Translations under genes and position numbers: made by a program
The notes under the pieces: model-generated
Databases searched by the model: none
Told to the model about the DNA's origin: nothing
The model's input: only the letters and a program-made list of their open reading frames with translations
Assembly: GCA_017534535.1 (NCBI GenBank)
Contig: JAFXVZ010000021.1
Location: 1 to 41,033, forward strand
DNA: 41,033 nucleotides
Origin: Bacteroidaceae bacterium
GTDB taxonomy: Bacteria > Bacteroidota > Bacteroidia > Bacteroidales > Bacteroidaceae
Reading direction: 5' to 3'
Shown here: positions 25,663-33,271 of the stretch, in pieces
How the letters are laid out: each line of letters opens with the position of its first letter
How positions within the stretch are numbered: position 1 is the stretch's first letter

Positions 25663-25833
25663 TCATTTCTTTAAGCTTTTGATGACAGGAATGAACACCA
25701 GTGCCGTTCCAATGAACAGCGAAGTGAGCGTCATACCGTCAATTCGTTCTGCCTGTGTGAAGATGATGAAACAAATGAGTGCCCACAACAGCACAATGCT
25801 AGTCATCTGGAATTTTGAGAGCGGTTTTTTCAT
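25663..25833 (-). CDS. 56-residue two-helix membrane protein
   Basis: Read directly from the minus strand: ATG at 25833, TGA at 25663. The start is MKKPLSKFQMTSIVLLWALI, helix 1 is about residues 12-26, a polar turn TQAERIDGMT follows, then helix 2 about 36-50 ending FIPVIKSLKK. The basic N- and C-termini suggest both ends face the cytoplasm. A -7 element TAACTTTG (25871-25864) lies about 30 bases upstream. I do not recognise a family. Codon use and the clean hydrophobic pattern support a real gene. It is divergent from the amidase gene and fills most of the gap after gdhA. Confidence 0.7.
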   Translation of the reverse strand: MKKPLSKFQMTSIVLLWALICFIIFTQAERIDGMTLTSLFIGTALVFIPVIKSLKK

Positions 25834-25863
25834 AAATCTGCTATATTTTTAATAAGGTGGGGG

Positions 25864-25891
25864 CAAAGTTAAGAAAAAATTTATAATTTTG
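25864..25891. promoter_or_regulatory. Divergent -7 elements for the small membrane protein and the amidase
   Basis: Minus strand: TAACTTTG (25871-25864). Plus strand: TAATTTTG (25884-25891). Only 12 bases separate them and neither has a clear TTTG -33. Confidence 0.5.
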
Positions 25892-25931
25892 CCACCAAAT
25901 GTATTTATATAAGAAAGGTGTTGACATAAAG

Positions 25932-27029
25932 ATGAGGCTGTTTATGGCCTGTTTATGCTGCTTTTTCTGTTTGACATTAGGAGCACAGACCCAATATGCC
26001 AAGCCGAGGAAGGGTGAAGGTATTACCGCTTTCCTGCAACGTCATGGGCGAAATGGAAAGGAATACTACCAAGAATTTTTGGAACTGAACAAGCAGAAAC
26101 TCAAGGGGAAAACCACCTTGCTGTTGGGTGTAAGCTATGCCTTACCACCAATCAAGGCTACCGCTCAAAAGCGTTCGAAGGCACAGAATACGCCTGCTAA
26201 TACCAGCAACGAGCCAAGGCAAGCAGAGGCAGGTAAGACGTCTGCACAACCTAAAGACACCAAGACGAAAGACAAGAAGCATGAAATTGGCTATGAGTTC
26301 AATGAACCGCTGTTTGGAAAAGACCTCGCGAAAGGTAAGGTAGAGAGTGGCAAACTCAAGGGAGCCTGCATTTATGTGGTAAGTGGACATGGAGGTCCTG
26401 ATCCGGGAGCTATCGGAAAGGTGGGCAAGACGGAACTACACGAAGATGAGTATGCCTATGATGTGGCGTTACGTTTGGCTCGCGACCTGATGCAGGAGGG
26501 GGCTGAAGTACATATCATCATACAAGATGCCAAGGATGGTATTCGTGAAGACCAATACCTGAGCAATAGCAAACGAGAAACTTGTATGGGCAAGACCATT
26601 CCGCTAAATCAGGTAGCTCGCCTGCAGCAAAGGTGCGATGCCATCAATGAGCTATATAAAAAGGAGAAAGATGAGTATAAGTATTGCCGAGCTATCTTCT
26701 TGCATGTGGATAGCCGAAATGTGGGAGAGCAGATAGATGTGTTCTTCTACCATCGCGACGGTTGGTCGAAAGGCTTACAGTTGGCTAATCAGATGCGTAG
26801 GACATTTCAGGCAAAGTATGATCGCCACCAGCCAAATCGAGGCTTTGAGGGATCGGTGTCTTCAAGAGGACTATATGTGCTTACTCATACCCAACCTGTT
26901 TCTGTGTTTGTGGAATTGGGGAATATCCAAAACAGCCACGACCAGAAGCGTTTTGTGCTCAGTTCCAACCGCCAGGCTTTGGCGAATTGGTTAACGGAAG
27001 GGTTTATTAAAGACTTTGAAAAACAATAG
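25932..27029 (+). CDS. N-acetylmuramoyl-L-alanine amidase (Amidase_3) with LysM-like N-terminal domain
   Basis: 365 aa from ATG 25932. An ATG at 25899 is in frame, but the predicted transcription start is near 25896, so the later ATG, which opens a good signal peptide (RLFMACLCCFFCLTLGAQ), is preferred. Residues about 24-73 resemble a LysM-type domain (KGEGITAFLQRHG; FLELNKQKL; GVSYALPP). A charged low-complexity linker (75-118) leads to the zinc amidase domain, with His153 (SGHGG), Glu173 (HEDEYAYD), His258 (FLHVDSR) and catalytic Glu328 (FVELGNIQN). It cleaves the amide between MurNAc and L-Ala. One base separates its stop from the next ATG. Confidence 0.9.
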   Translation: MRLFMACLCCFFCLTLGAQTQYAKPRKGEGITAFLQRHGRNGKEYYQEFLELNKQKLKGKTTLLLGVSYALPPIKATAQKRSKAQNTPANTSNEPRQAEAGKTSAQPKDTKTKDKKHEIGYEFNEPLFGKDLAKGKVESGKLKGACIYVVSGHGGPDPGAIGKVGKTELHEDEYAYDVALRLARDLMQEGAEVHIIIQDAKDGIREDQYLSNSKRETCMGKTIPLNQVARLQQRCDAINELYKKEKDEYKYCRAIFLHVDSRNVGEQIDVFFYHRDGWSKGLQLANQMRRTFQAKYDRHQPNRGFEGSVSSRGLYVLTHTQPVSVFVELGNIQNSHDQKRFVLSSNRQALANWLTEGFIKDFEKQ

Positions 27030-27030
27030 G

Positions 27031-27603
27031 ATGAAACAACTAATATACTTGGCAATATGCCTGTTGCTGCTGTCGTGCGGGAACAGACCTGTGAGTGAGG
27101 AGGAGCTACTGCACTCCATCAATACCACTCCGATGCTATACACCGTTCAGTGTGTGGCACAAACAACTGTGATTGAACGTTCTTCCCGAGCAATGGATTT
27201 GTTCGGACAGAGAACAGCTATCATTCCGGTGGAAGCCAACATCAAGGCAGGCATTGACCTATCACAACTTAAGAACATCCGCATCAGTGGCAAAACGGTG
27301 TATATCACCTTACCCGACCCTGTCATTGAGATTGAGAGTACTCGAATCCTCAATGAAGAGATTGTTACCTCAGTGGCTCGTCTGCGTTCTGATTTTACCA
27401 ACGATGAATTGGCGCAGATAGCTCGTAAGGGTACTGATGCTATCCGTAACGACTTGGGTAAGTACAACTTAGTTGTTCCTGCTCAAGAGCAGGCAGAGTT
27501 GGTGATTGCCGCTATTGTCAACCGAATGGGTTATGAGGCAGTGTTCGAGAATCGTCCGAAGTATGAGAACCAAGATTTGTTTAACCTTGCAACACCCAGA
27601 TAA
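27031..27603 (+). CDS. DUF4230 lipoprotein (short form)
   Basis: 190 aa from ATG 27031, one base after the amidase stop. Lipobox LLLLSC gives Cys16. The body matches the DUF4230 pattern: LYTVQCVAQTTVIERSS, an alpha/beta core VEANIKAGIDLSQLKNIRI and ITLPDPVIEIES, then a helical C-terminal half. The family has no established biochemical role that I know of. Tight coupling to a cell-wall amidase and to a second DUF4230 gene suggests an envelope function. Confidence 0.82.
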   Translation: MKQLIYLAICLLLLSCGNRPVSEEELLHSINTTPMLYTVQCVAQTTVIERSSRAMDLFGQRTAIIPVEANIKAGIDLSQLKNIRISGKTVYITLPDPVIEIESTRILNEEIVTSVARLRSDFTNDELAQIARKGTDAIRNDLGKYNLVVPAQEQAELVIAAIVNRMGYEAVFENRPKYENQDLFNLATPR

Positions 27604-27606
27604 GCC

Positions 27607-28638
27607 ATGGATAAGAAGAAACGCAAAAGAAATATCATCATTGCCATCATCTTGGTGGTCATCGCTCTGATATTGTATTTCACACAAGACGTGGTGAAGG
27701 AGGTGTATCATTCCATTTTCGAGAAGCGCATAGAGATAGGGCATGTGATGCTTTCCGACTTGGCTAAGACAGAAAAGATGACGGTTCTCTCGCTCTACAA
27801 GGAAGTGGTGGTGAGTCAGTACAAAGAAGAGCCTGGAATGGTGTTTGGGTCCAAGAAGTCTCAGATACACAGTGTATATCCTGGACGCATCGATGTGGGT
27901 TTCGACCTCAAGAATTGTGCTGACGATTGGCTCTTGATGCGTGAGGATACAGCCTATGTGAAGCTACCTGCTGTGGAGATTCTCAATCAGGGAGGTTGGT
28001 TCATTGATGAAGCTGCTCGTCAGACACCCATAGAAGATGGCGAGTGGACCAATGAGGATTATGCCCGTTTGTCGCATAGAGCCAATGCGCTGATGAAGCG
28101 CAATAGTGAGTTGGAGGATTGTTATCGGATGGCGGAGAATAATGGTAAGCGAGTGGTGCAGAACCTCTTGCAGGCGATGGGTATCAAATATGTACAGGTG
28201 GAGGTGACGCCAAGAGATTATTATCGACCATTCACTATCGACTATGATGCTACGGGTCGTAAAGGTGTGCATTACGACTTTTATATCAATGGAGCTAATG
28301 GCAATCGATATGTGAAGTTCGACGATGGAGCATTGTTGTCTTACCAAGGTGACATCGACGATGAAGATCTCTATTCTGTCATAGATATGTTCAGCTACTT
28401 CACCCAAGGGAAGGTGGCTCGTCAGTGGAATGTGAGCAAGCAGGGCACCCACCTTAAAATAGATATGGTGAACCCTACACTAACAGTTGGCACAAAAGCT
28501 GCCGATGCCTTTACCCGCGGTCGCAGGAAAGCCGATGTTGAGCGTTTGGAAACTGCCCTTCGTCAGTTGTTTGGTGAAAACACGCAGATTACCATCGTTG
28601 AGCTTGACCGCAAAGGTGTACAGCTGTACCGATATTGA
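27607..28638 (+). CDS. DUF4230 protein (long, membrane-anchored form)
   Basis: 343 aa, beginning three bases after the previous stop. A basic N-terminus and one membrane helix (about residues 9-26, NIIIAIILVVIALILYF) anchor it. Residues about 38-210 repeat the DUF4230 layout of the preceding gene (LSLYKEVVVSQYKE; GRIDVGFDLKNC; AYVKLPAVEIL; ALMKRNSELEDCYR), and about 210-343 form a second alpha/beta domain not present in the short form. Third gene of the amidase operon. Function unknown. Confidence 0.8.
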   Translation: MDKKKRKRNIIIAIILVVIALILYFTQDVVKEVYHSIFEKRIEIGHVMLSDLAKTEKMTVLSLYKEVVVSQYKEEPGMVFGSKKSQIHSVYPGRIDVGFDLKNCADDWLLMREDTAYVKLPAVEILNQGGWFIDEAARQTPIEDGEWTNEDYARLSHRANALMKRNSELEDCYRMAENNGKRVVQNLLQAMGIKYVQVEVTPRDYYRPFTIDYDATGRKGVHYDFYINGANGNRYVKFDDGALLSYQGDIDDEDLYSVIDMFSYFTQGKVARQWNVSKQGTHLKIDMVNPTLTVGTKAADAFTRGRRKADVERLETALRQLFGENTQITIVELDRKGVQLYRY

Positions 28639-28668
28639 GAACAACTTTATTGTTGCTTTACCGCTAAT

Positions 28669-28699
28669 AAGCTCCACCTCATAGTGAAGGTAGGAGCTT
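28669..28699. terminator. Bidirectional terminator between the DUF4230 and AsmA-like genes
   Basis: AAGCTCCACCT (28669-28679) pairs with AGGTAGGAGCTT (28688-28699) over 11 bp with one bulged A. T- and A-rich flanks serve both convergent genes. Confidence 0.75.
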
Positions 28700-28710
28700 T
28701 TATAATTTCC

Positions 28711-30195
28711 CTATTTCTTCTTCTTTGAGAAAATACGGGGAACATGGATCTTAACGTGTGGCTTGATCTTCATCTTGTGCATTTCCTTGGTGTCATCAAA
28801 GCTGAAAGAGATGGCAGTGTCTGCAATGCGTGCACGATTCTCTAATTCGCCCTCAGCCACAGCACCATTACTATAAATAGTCACATCGATATTCCTTACC
28901 TTTACCTTCTTATAGCTTGCTTCCTTTACGGTAGCCTCTACTGCACCAATAGGTAACTTACCACCTTTTGTTCGTCTCACTTCAGCTGTACGCTCCTTGG
29001 AAATATCGAACTCAAAGGTTGCATTGGCGGCAATTTTGCCAATATCTTTCATGTCAATCACTTCACCCAGCTCAAGGTTGTTGGTGTTTACTGTGCCACT
29101 CAAATATTTTGTACTGTCGTTCAGTGTCAAGTTCTTCAGTTCCAGTTTTCCTTTAGCGGTGGTAATCATCCCAGAGAACACCTCACGCTTGCGAAGCACA
29201 CTGAAATCCCCTGTATAGCGGATGTCGCCCAACTTGTTCAGCTGTGTCATCATGAACTTCTTTACCACGAACTGCTCTATGATTTCATGCTTGATGCCAC
29301 TTTTCGCCAACATCTCATCCACATGGAAACTGATGTTCAATAGATATTTATCACGCAGATTCTCAATACCTCCGTTGGCATAGACATGTAATCGCTCATC
29401 CTCATTATTTATCTTGATGTCCCTGAACTGCATGGTGTCGGCATCACCCTCCACCATCACGCTCAATTCAAGAGGCATAGTGAACTGTTCCAAAGCTTTG
29501 GTAAACAGTCGTGAGATGTCTTTCAGCACCACATGTGCCGTCAAAGGTTTTGTGGTATAATAACTCAGGGCCATACCCTTTTTCTTGCTGGGCAACCACA
29601 ATTCCAAGCCTGGTATATTGACAATGGTGTTCTCATGTAGAATCTCCGCATTGCGGAAATGTATCTGTTTCATGTCTGTGGTAGCATCCAAGTGCAAGTC
29701 TTTGATGAAAAAGCCTGAGATGGAGTCGGTAGCATTCATGTGAACAATGGAAGCTGCTATCGAATCCTTGTCTATGTGATTGACCCTGAGCTGCACATCC
29801 GCCAAAACATCCAAGTGCCCTGCATCGAACCAGCCACGCTTGGGCTTCCCTTCATTCTTGCGAGGCTTGTGGTTATCAGTCTTGAATCGTAAACCTTGAA
29901 TATCTACATCCTTTCCAATAATGTCAAAGTACAGCGAGTTGATACTCACTTGTGTGGCAGTCTTACCCTTGGGAAGTTCCACATCCACTCCAAAGAGTTG
30001 TGCGCGAAGCTTGAAGAAATTGATGCTGATGCTATCTGCCTTCAGAGGCATCTGCAATTTCTCGCTCAGTCGATTAGTGGCATATTGCAAAACCTTATTC
30101 TGCACAAAGTCCGTATTGACTGCCAACACAACAGCCAACACCAGCAAGATAACGCCTGCCACCAGCCCCAAGATAATTTTCCCTATCGTTTTCAT
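28711..30195 (-). CDS. AsmA/TamB-like inner-membrane-anchored envelope protein
   Basis: 494 aa from the ATG at 30195; the frame is open from a TTG at 30204. A single membrane helix (about 5-26) is followed by DFVQNKVLQYATNRLSEKLQMPLKADSISINFFKLRAQLFGVDVEL, quoted here only as the recognised AsmA/TamB start, split by function: an amphipathic helix, then the first beta strands. The rest is repetitive beta structure with conserved G-x-I and D-x-x-L turns. AsmA-like proteins bridge inner and outer membranes for phospholipid traffic. It is shorter than TamB and lacks its C-terminal domain, so AsmA-like is the safer name. The basic C-terminus ends SKKKK. Confidence 0.72.
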   Translation of the reverse strand: MKTIGKIILGLVAGVILLVLAVVLAVNTDFVQNKVLQYATNRLSEKLQMPLKADSISINFFKLRAQLFGVDVELPKGKTATQVSINSLYFDIIGKDVDIQGLRFKTDNHKPRKNEGKPKRGWFDAGHLDVLADVQLRVNHIDKDSIAASIVHMNATDSISGFFIKDLHLDATTDMKQIHFRNAEILHENTIVNIPGLELWLPSKKKGMALSYYTTKPLTAHVVLKDISRLFTKALEQFTMPLELSVMVEGDADTMQFRDIKINNEDERLHVYANGGIENLRDKYLLNISFHVDEMLAKSGIKHEIIEQFVVKKFMMTQLNKLGDIRYTGDFSVLRKREVFSGMITTAKGKLELKNLTLNDSTKYLSGTVNTNNLELGEVIDMKDIGKIAANATFEFDISKERTAEVRRTKGGKLPIGAVEATVKEASYKKVKVRNIDVTIYSNGAVAEGELENRARIADTAISFSFDDTKEMHKMKIKPHVKIHVPRIFSKKKK

Positions 30196-30248
30196 ATACC
30201 ACAATCATTTTATGTGGCGAAGATAATGCTTTTTTCGTGGTTTTCCAT

Positions 30249-30256
30249 TATATTTG
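30249..30256 (+). promoter_or_regulatory. -7 element of the sugar porter gene
   Basis: TATATTTG at 30249-30256, 25 bases before the ATG at 30282. No TTTG lies at the expected -33 position. Confidence 0.45.
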
Positions 30257-30281
30257 CACGTGAAAATCTAAAAAATATAGC

Positions 30282-31754
30282 ATGAAACAACATCAACAGG
30301 GCAGTAAAGCCTATTTGTTTTCAATTGTGCTGGTCGCCGTACTGGGCGGTCTGTTGTTTGGTTATGACACCGCAGTTATCTCAGGAGCCGAGAAAGGCCT
30401 GCAAGCTTTCTTCCTTGGAGCCAATGATTTCACCTATACTGATAGTTGGCATGGGTTCACCTGTGCCAGCGCCTTGATAGGCTGTGTCATCGGTAGTGCC
30501 CTCTCAGGTTGGATGGCATCCTCATTGGGCAGAAAGCGTTCGCTCTTCGTGGCGGGTTTGCTATTCTTTGCCTCTGCCTTGGGTTCCATGAATCCAGAGT
30601 TTCTGTTCTTCAATAAGGGCGAGGCAACCATGAGTTTGCTGGTGGTGTTCAACATCTATCGAGTGATTGGTGGTATTGGTGTGGGTTTGGCATCTGCCAT
30701 CTGTCCTATGTATATAGGTGAGGTAGCACCTTCGGGCATCCGAGGCATGTTGGTATCTTGGAACCAGTTTGCCATCATCTTCGGTCAGTTGGTTGTCTAT
30801 TTCGTGAATTTCATGATTCTGGGCCAGCACACCAATCCTATTATAGAATCCATAGGCGAAGGTATCAATGCCGTTGCCCCCAATAGTGACCCCTGGACCA
30901 TCGCCACAGGTTGGCGTTATATGTTTGGAAGCGAGGCATTACCTGCCGGCTTGTTTGCCCTGCTTATCTGCTTAGTTCCTGAGACGCCTCGTTACTTGGT
31001 GATGATAGGTCAAGATGGTAAGGCCCAACACATTCTGGAACGCATCAATGGAGCCGCTATTGCCCAAGAGATTCTGCATGATATCAAGGAAACCATCACT
31101 GAGAAGACTGAGAAGCTGTTCGCTTACGGTTATCTCTGCATCTTCATCGGCATCATGCTCAGCGTATTCCAACAAACCGTAGGTATCAATGCAGTGCTGT
31201 ATTATGCGCCTCGCATCTTTGGCGATATGGGTATGGAGAGCCCTATGGTGCAAACTGTCATCATGGGTGTGGTCAATATCCTGTTCACCCTTGTGGCTGT
31301 CTTCTTCGTTGAGAAATGGGGACGCAAGCCGTTGCTCATCAGTGGTTCCATCGGTATGGCGATAGGCGCTTTTGGTGTGGCACTCACTTTCGGTCATGCA
31401 GGATTGGAAATCGTTACCATGCTGAGCATCATGGTCTATAGTGCTTCATTCATGATGTCGTGGGGGCCTATCTGCTGGGTACTCATTGCCGAGATTTTCC
31501 CCAACACCATCCGCGGTAAGGCTGTGGCCATCGCTGTTGCCTTCCAGTGGATATTCAACTGGATTGTCAGCTCGTCGTTTGTGCCGATGTTCAACATGCG
31601 CTTGGGTGATGATGCCAACTTTGGTCATTGGTTTACCTACGGCCTTTATGGCACCATCTGCGTCATTGCCGCAATCTTCGTATGGAGACTTGTACCTGAG
31701 ACCAAAGGCAAGACCTTGGAGCAGATGAGTAAGCTGTGGCGTAAGGCCAGTTAA
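30282..31754 (+). CDS. MFS sugar porter, XylE-like (sugar:H+ symporter)
   Basis: 490 aa, 12 membrane helices. Sugar-porter family signatures are complete: GGLLFGYDTAVISG (helix 1), GRKRSL between helices 2 and 3, RVIGGIGVGLASAICPMYIGE with GIRG, PETPRYL before the central loop, QQTVGINAVLYYAP (helix 7, sugar contact) and PETKGKTLEQM at the end. Closest in pattern to the xylose/arabinose/glucose symporters. The exact sugar cannot be set from sequence alone, and no catabolic gene is adjacent. Confidence 0.92.
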   Translation: MKQHQQGSKAYLFSIVLVAVLGGLLFGYDTAVISGAEKGLQAFFLGANDFTYTDSWHGFTCASALIGCVIGSALSGWMASSLGRKRSLFVAGLLFFASALGSMNPEFLFFNKGEATMSLLVVFNIYRVIGGIGVGLASAICPMYIGEVAPSGIRGMLVSWNQFAIIFGQLVVYFVNFMILGQHTNPIIESIGEGINAVAPNSDPWTIATGWRYMFGSEALPAGLFALLICLVPETPRYLVMIGQDGKAQHILERINGAAIAQEILHDIKETITEKTEKLFAYGYLCIFIGIMLSVFQQTVGINAVLYYAPRIFGDMGMESPMVQTVIMGVVNILFTLVAVFFVEKWGRKPLLISGSIGMAIGAFGVALTFGHAGLEIVTMLSIMVYSASFMMSWGPICWVLIAEIFPNTIRGKAVAIAVAFQWIFNWIVSSSFVPMFNMRLGDDANFGHWFTYGLYGTICVIAAIFVWRLVPETKGKTLEQMSKLWRKAS

Positions 31755-31772
31755 CCGATTTTGACGATTTTG

Positions 31773-31804
31773 TTTGCAAATGAGTGATAATTACACTACC
31801 TTTG
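31773..31804 (+). promoter_or_regulatory. Promoter of the NhaD-type antiporter gene
   Basis: -33 TTTG (31773-31776), a 20-base spacer, then -7 TACCTTTG (31797-31804). The leader to ATG 31832 is about 23 bases. This promoter rules out the longer frame from 31784. Confidence 0.75.
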
Positions 31805-31831
31805 TGGGCAAAAGTAAAATATTTTGAAAAA

Positions 31832-33184
31832 ATGATGTCATTTGCGTTTTATCTGATTATTTGTGTTTTTGTGTTTGGCTATATCTGTATAGCCTTAGAG
31901 TATCCGCTGAAAATAAACAAGGCGGCTACGGCGTTGCTGATGTGCGCCGTGTTGTGGACCATCTTTGCGGTGTCGGGCATGGGAGCTATGACTCCTGCTT
32001 TCTCTTCCGGCTTGACTGCTGAGAGTTTCCATGATTTCCTTTCTACCAACATTACGCACCATTTGGGCGAAACGGGTGAGACCGTGTTCTTCCTGTTGGG
32101 TGCTATGACCATCGTTGAGGTGGTTGACCGTTGGGGTGGTTTCCGTGTCATTACTGACCGCATCAATGCCACATCTAAGGTGGAACTATTGTGGATATTA
32201 GGTGTGTTGGCATTTTTCCTGTCTGCCATCCTTGACAACCTGACCACTACCATCATGATGTGTACCTTGCTGAATAAGCTCATTCCTGAGAGACATGACC
32301 GTTGGTTCTTTGCCAGTATGATTGTCATCGCCGCCAACGCTGGTGGTGCCTGGACACCTATCGGTGATGTTACCACCATCATGTTGTGGATTGCCGGTAA
32401 GGTGAGCGCACTAAACATCATGCAGATGACGGTATTGCCAAGTATCGTGAGCATCCTGGTGCCTTTCGCTATCCTGTCTTACACCTTGCGTGGCGGGCAC
32501 ATCACTCCGCATACAGAGGAAGTAGTGGATGATAGCCCTGCATCACGCGTACCTGCTCATCAGCGTAAGATTGTGTTGTGCTTGGGTGTTGGCGTACTGA
32601 TTTGCGTACCTATCTTCAAGAGCATCACTCACCTGCCTCCTTACATCGGTATCCTTGGTGCTTTGGGTATCGTGTGGATGGTTACCGAATTGATGCGTCC
32701 GAAGAATCCAGAAGAGCGCAACTATCACTCTCTGAAGCTGTCGCACATCCTCCGCAGAGTGGACTTGTCAAGCATCATCTTCTTCCTGGGCATCCTGATG
32801 GCTGTTGGTGTACTGCAGGTTTGCGGTCATCTGTCCATGTTGGCAAACAGCCTCGACGGCATTGCTCTGGCTGAGCCTTACAAGTACTTCACCATCGACA
32901 CCATCATCGGTATATTGTCAAGTATTGTAGATAATGTGCCTCTGGTGGCTGGTACAATGGGTATGTATGAATTCCCCATCGACCACTACTTCTGGGAGAT
33001 GTTGGCATACTGTGCAGGTACTGGTGGTAGCATCCTGATCATCGGTTCTGCTGCTGGTGTGGCTGCTATGGGTATCGAGAAGATTGACTTCATCTGGTAC
33101 TTCAGACACATCACATGGATTGCACTCATCGGCTATTTGGCTGGTGCCCTGTGCTACATCGTGCAATATATGGTAATACATTAA
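31832..33184 (+). CDS. nhaD: NhaD-type Na+/H+ antiporter
   Basis: 450 aa from ATG 31832 (MMSFAFYLII). About 12 membrane helices of the ion-transporter superfamily. Family marks: SAILDNLTTTIMMCTLLNKL and AANAGGAWTPIGDVTTIMLW in the first half, and the inverted counterpart SSIVDNVPLVAGTMGMYE with GTGGSILIIGSAAGVAAMG in the second. The Asp-Asn pairs in the two discontinuous helices are the expected ion-binding residues. It exports sodium (or lithium) in exchange for protons. Monocistronic, with its own promoter and a shared terminator with glgB. Confidence 0.92.
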   Translation: MMSFAFYLIICVFVFGYICIALEYPLKINKAATALLMCAVLWTIFAVSGMGAMTPAFSSGLTAESFHDFLSTNITHHLGETGETVFFLLGAMTIVEVVDRWGGFRVITDRINATSKVELLWILGVLAFFLSAILDNLTTTIMMCTLLNKLIPERHDRWFFASMIVIAANAGGAWTPIGDVTTIMLWIAGKVSALNIMQMTVLPSIVSILVPFAILSYTLRGGHITPHTEEVVDDSPASRVPAHQRKIVLCLGVGVLICVPIFKSITHLPPYIGILGALGIVWMVTELMRPKNPEERNYHSLKLSHILRRVDLSSIIFFLGILMAVGVLQVCGHLSMLANSLDGIALAEPYKYFTIDTIIGILSSIVDNVPLVAGTMGMYEFPIDHYFWEMLAYCAGTGGSILIIGSAAGVAAMGIEKIDFIWYFRHITWIALIGYLAGALCYIVQYMVIH

Positions 33185-33187
33185 TAA

Positions 33188-33224
33188 AAGAAATTCCCCG
33201 CCAAATCGGCGGGGATTCTTTTTA
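33188..33224. terminator. Bidirectional terminator between nhaD and glgB
   Basis: TCCCCGCC (33195-33202) pairs with GGCGGGGA (33208-33215), with partial AAGAA/TTCTT pairing outside. A T-run follows on both strands. Confidence 0.85.
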
Positions 33225-33233
33225 GGAACTTAT

Positions 33234-33265
33234 TGTCACAAATTCCCAATGTCACAAATACCCTA
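33234..33265. repeat. Two 16-bp direct repeats after the nhaD terminator
   Basis: TGTCACAAATTCCCAA (33234-33249) and TGTCACAAATACCCTA (33250-33265) match at 14 of 16 positions. They lie immediately before the 3' end of glgB. No role is apparent. Confidence 0.5.
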
Positions 33266-33271
33266 AGCTTT

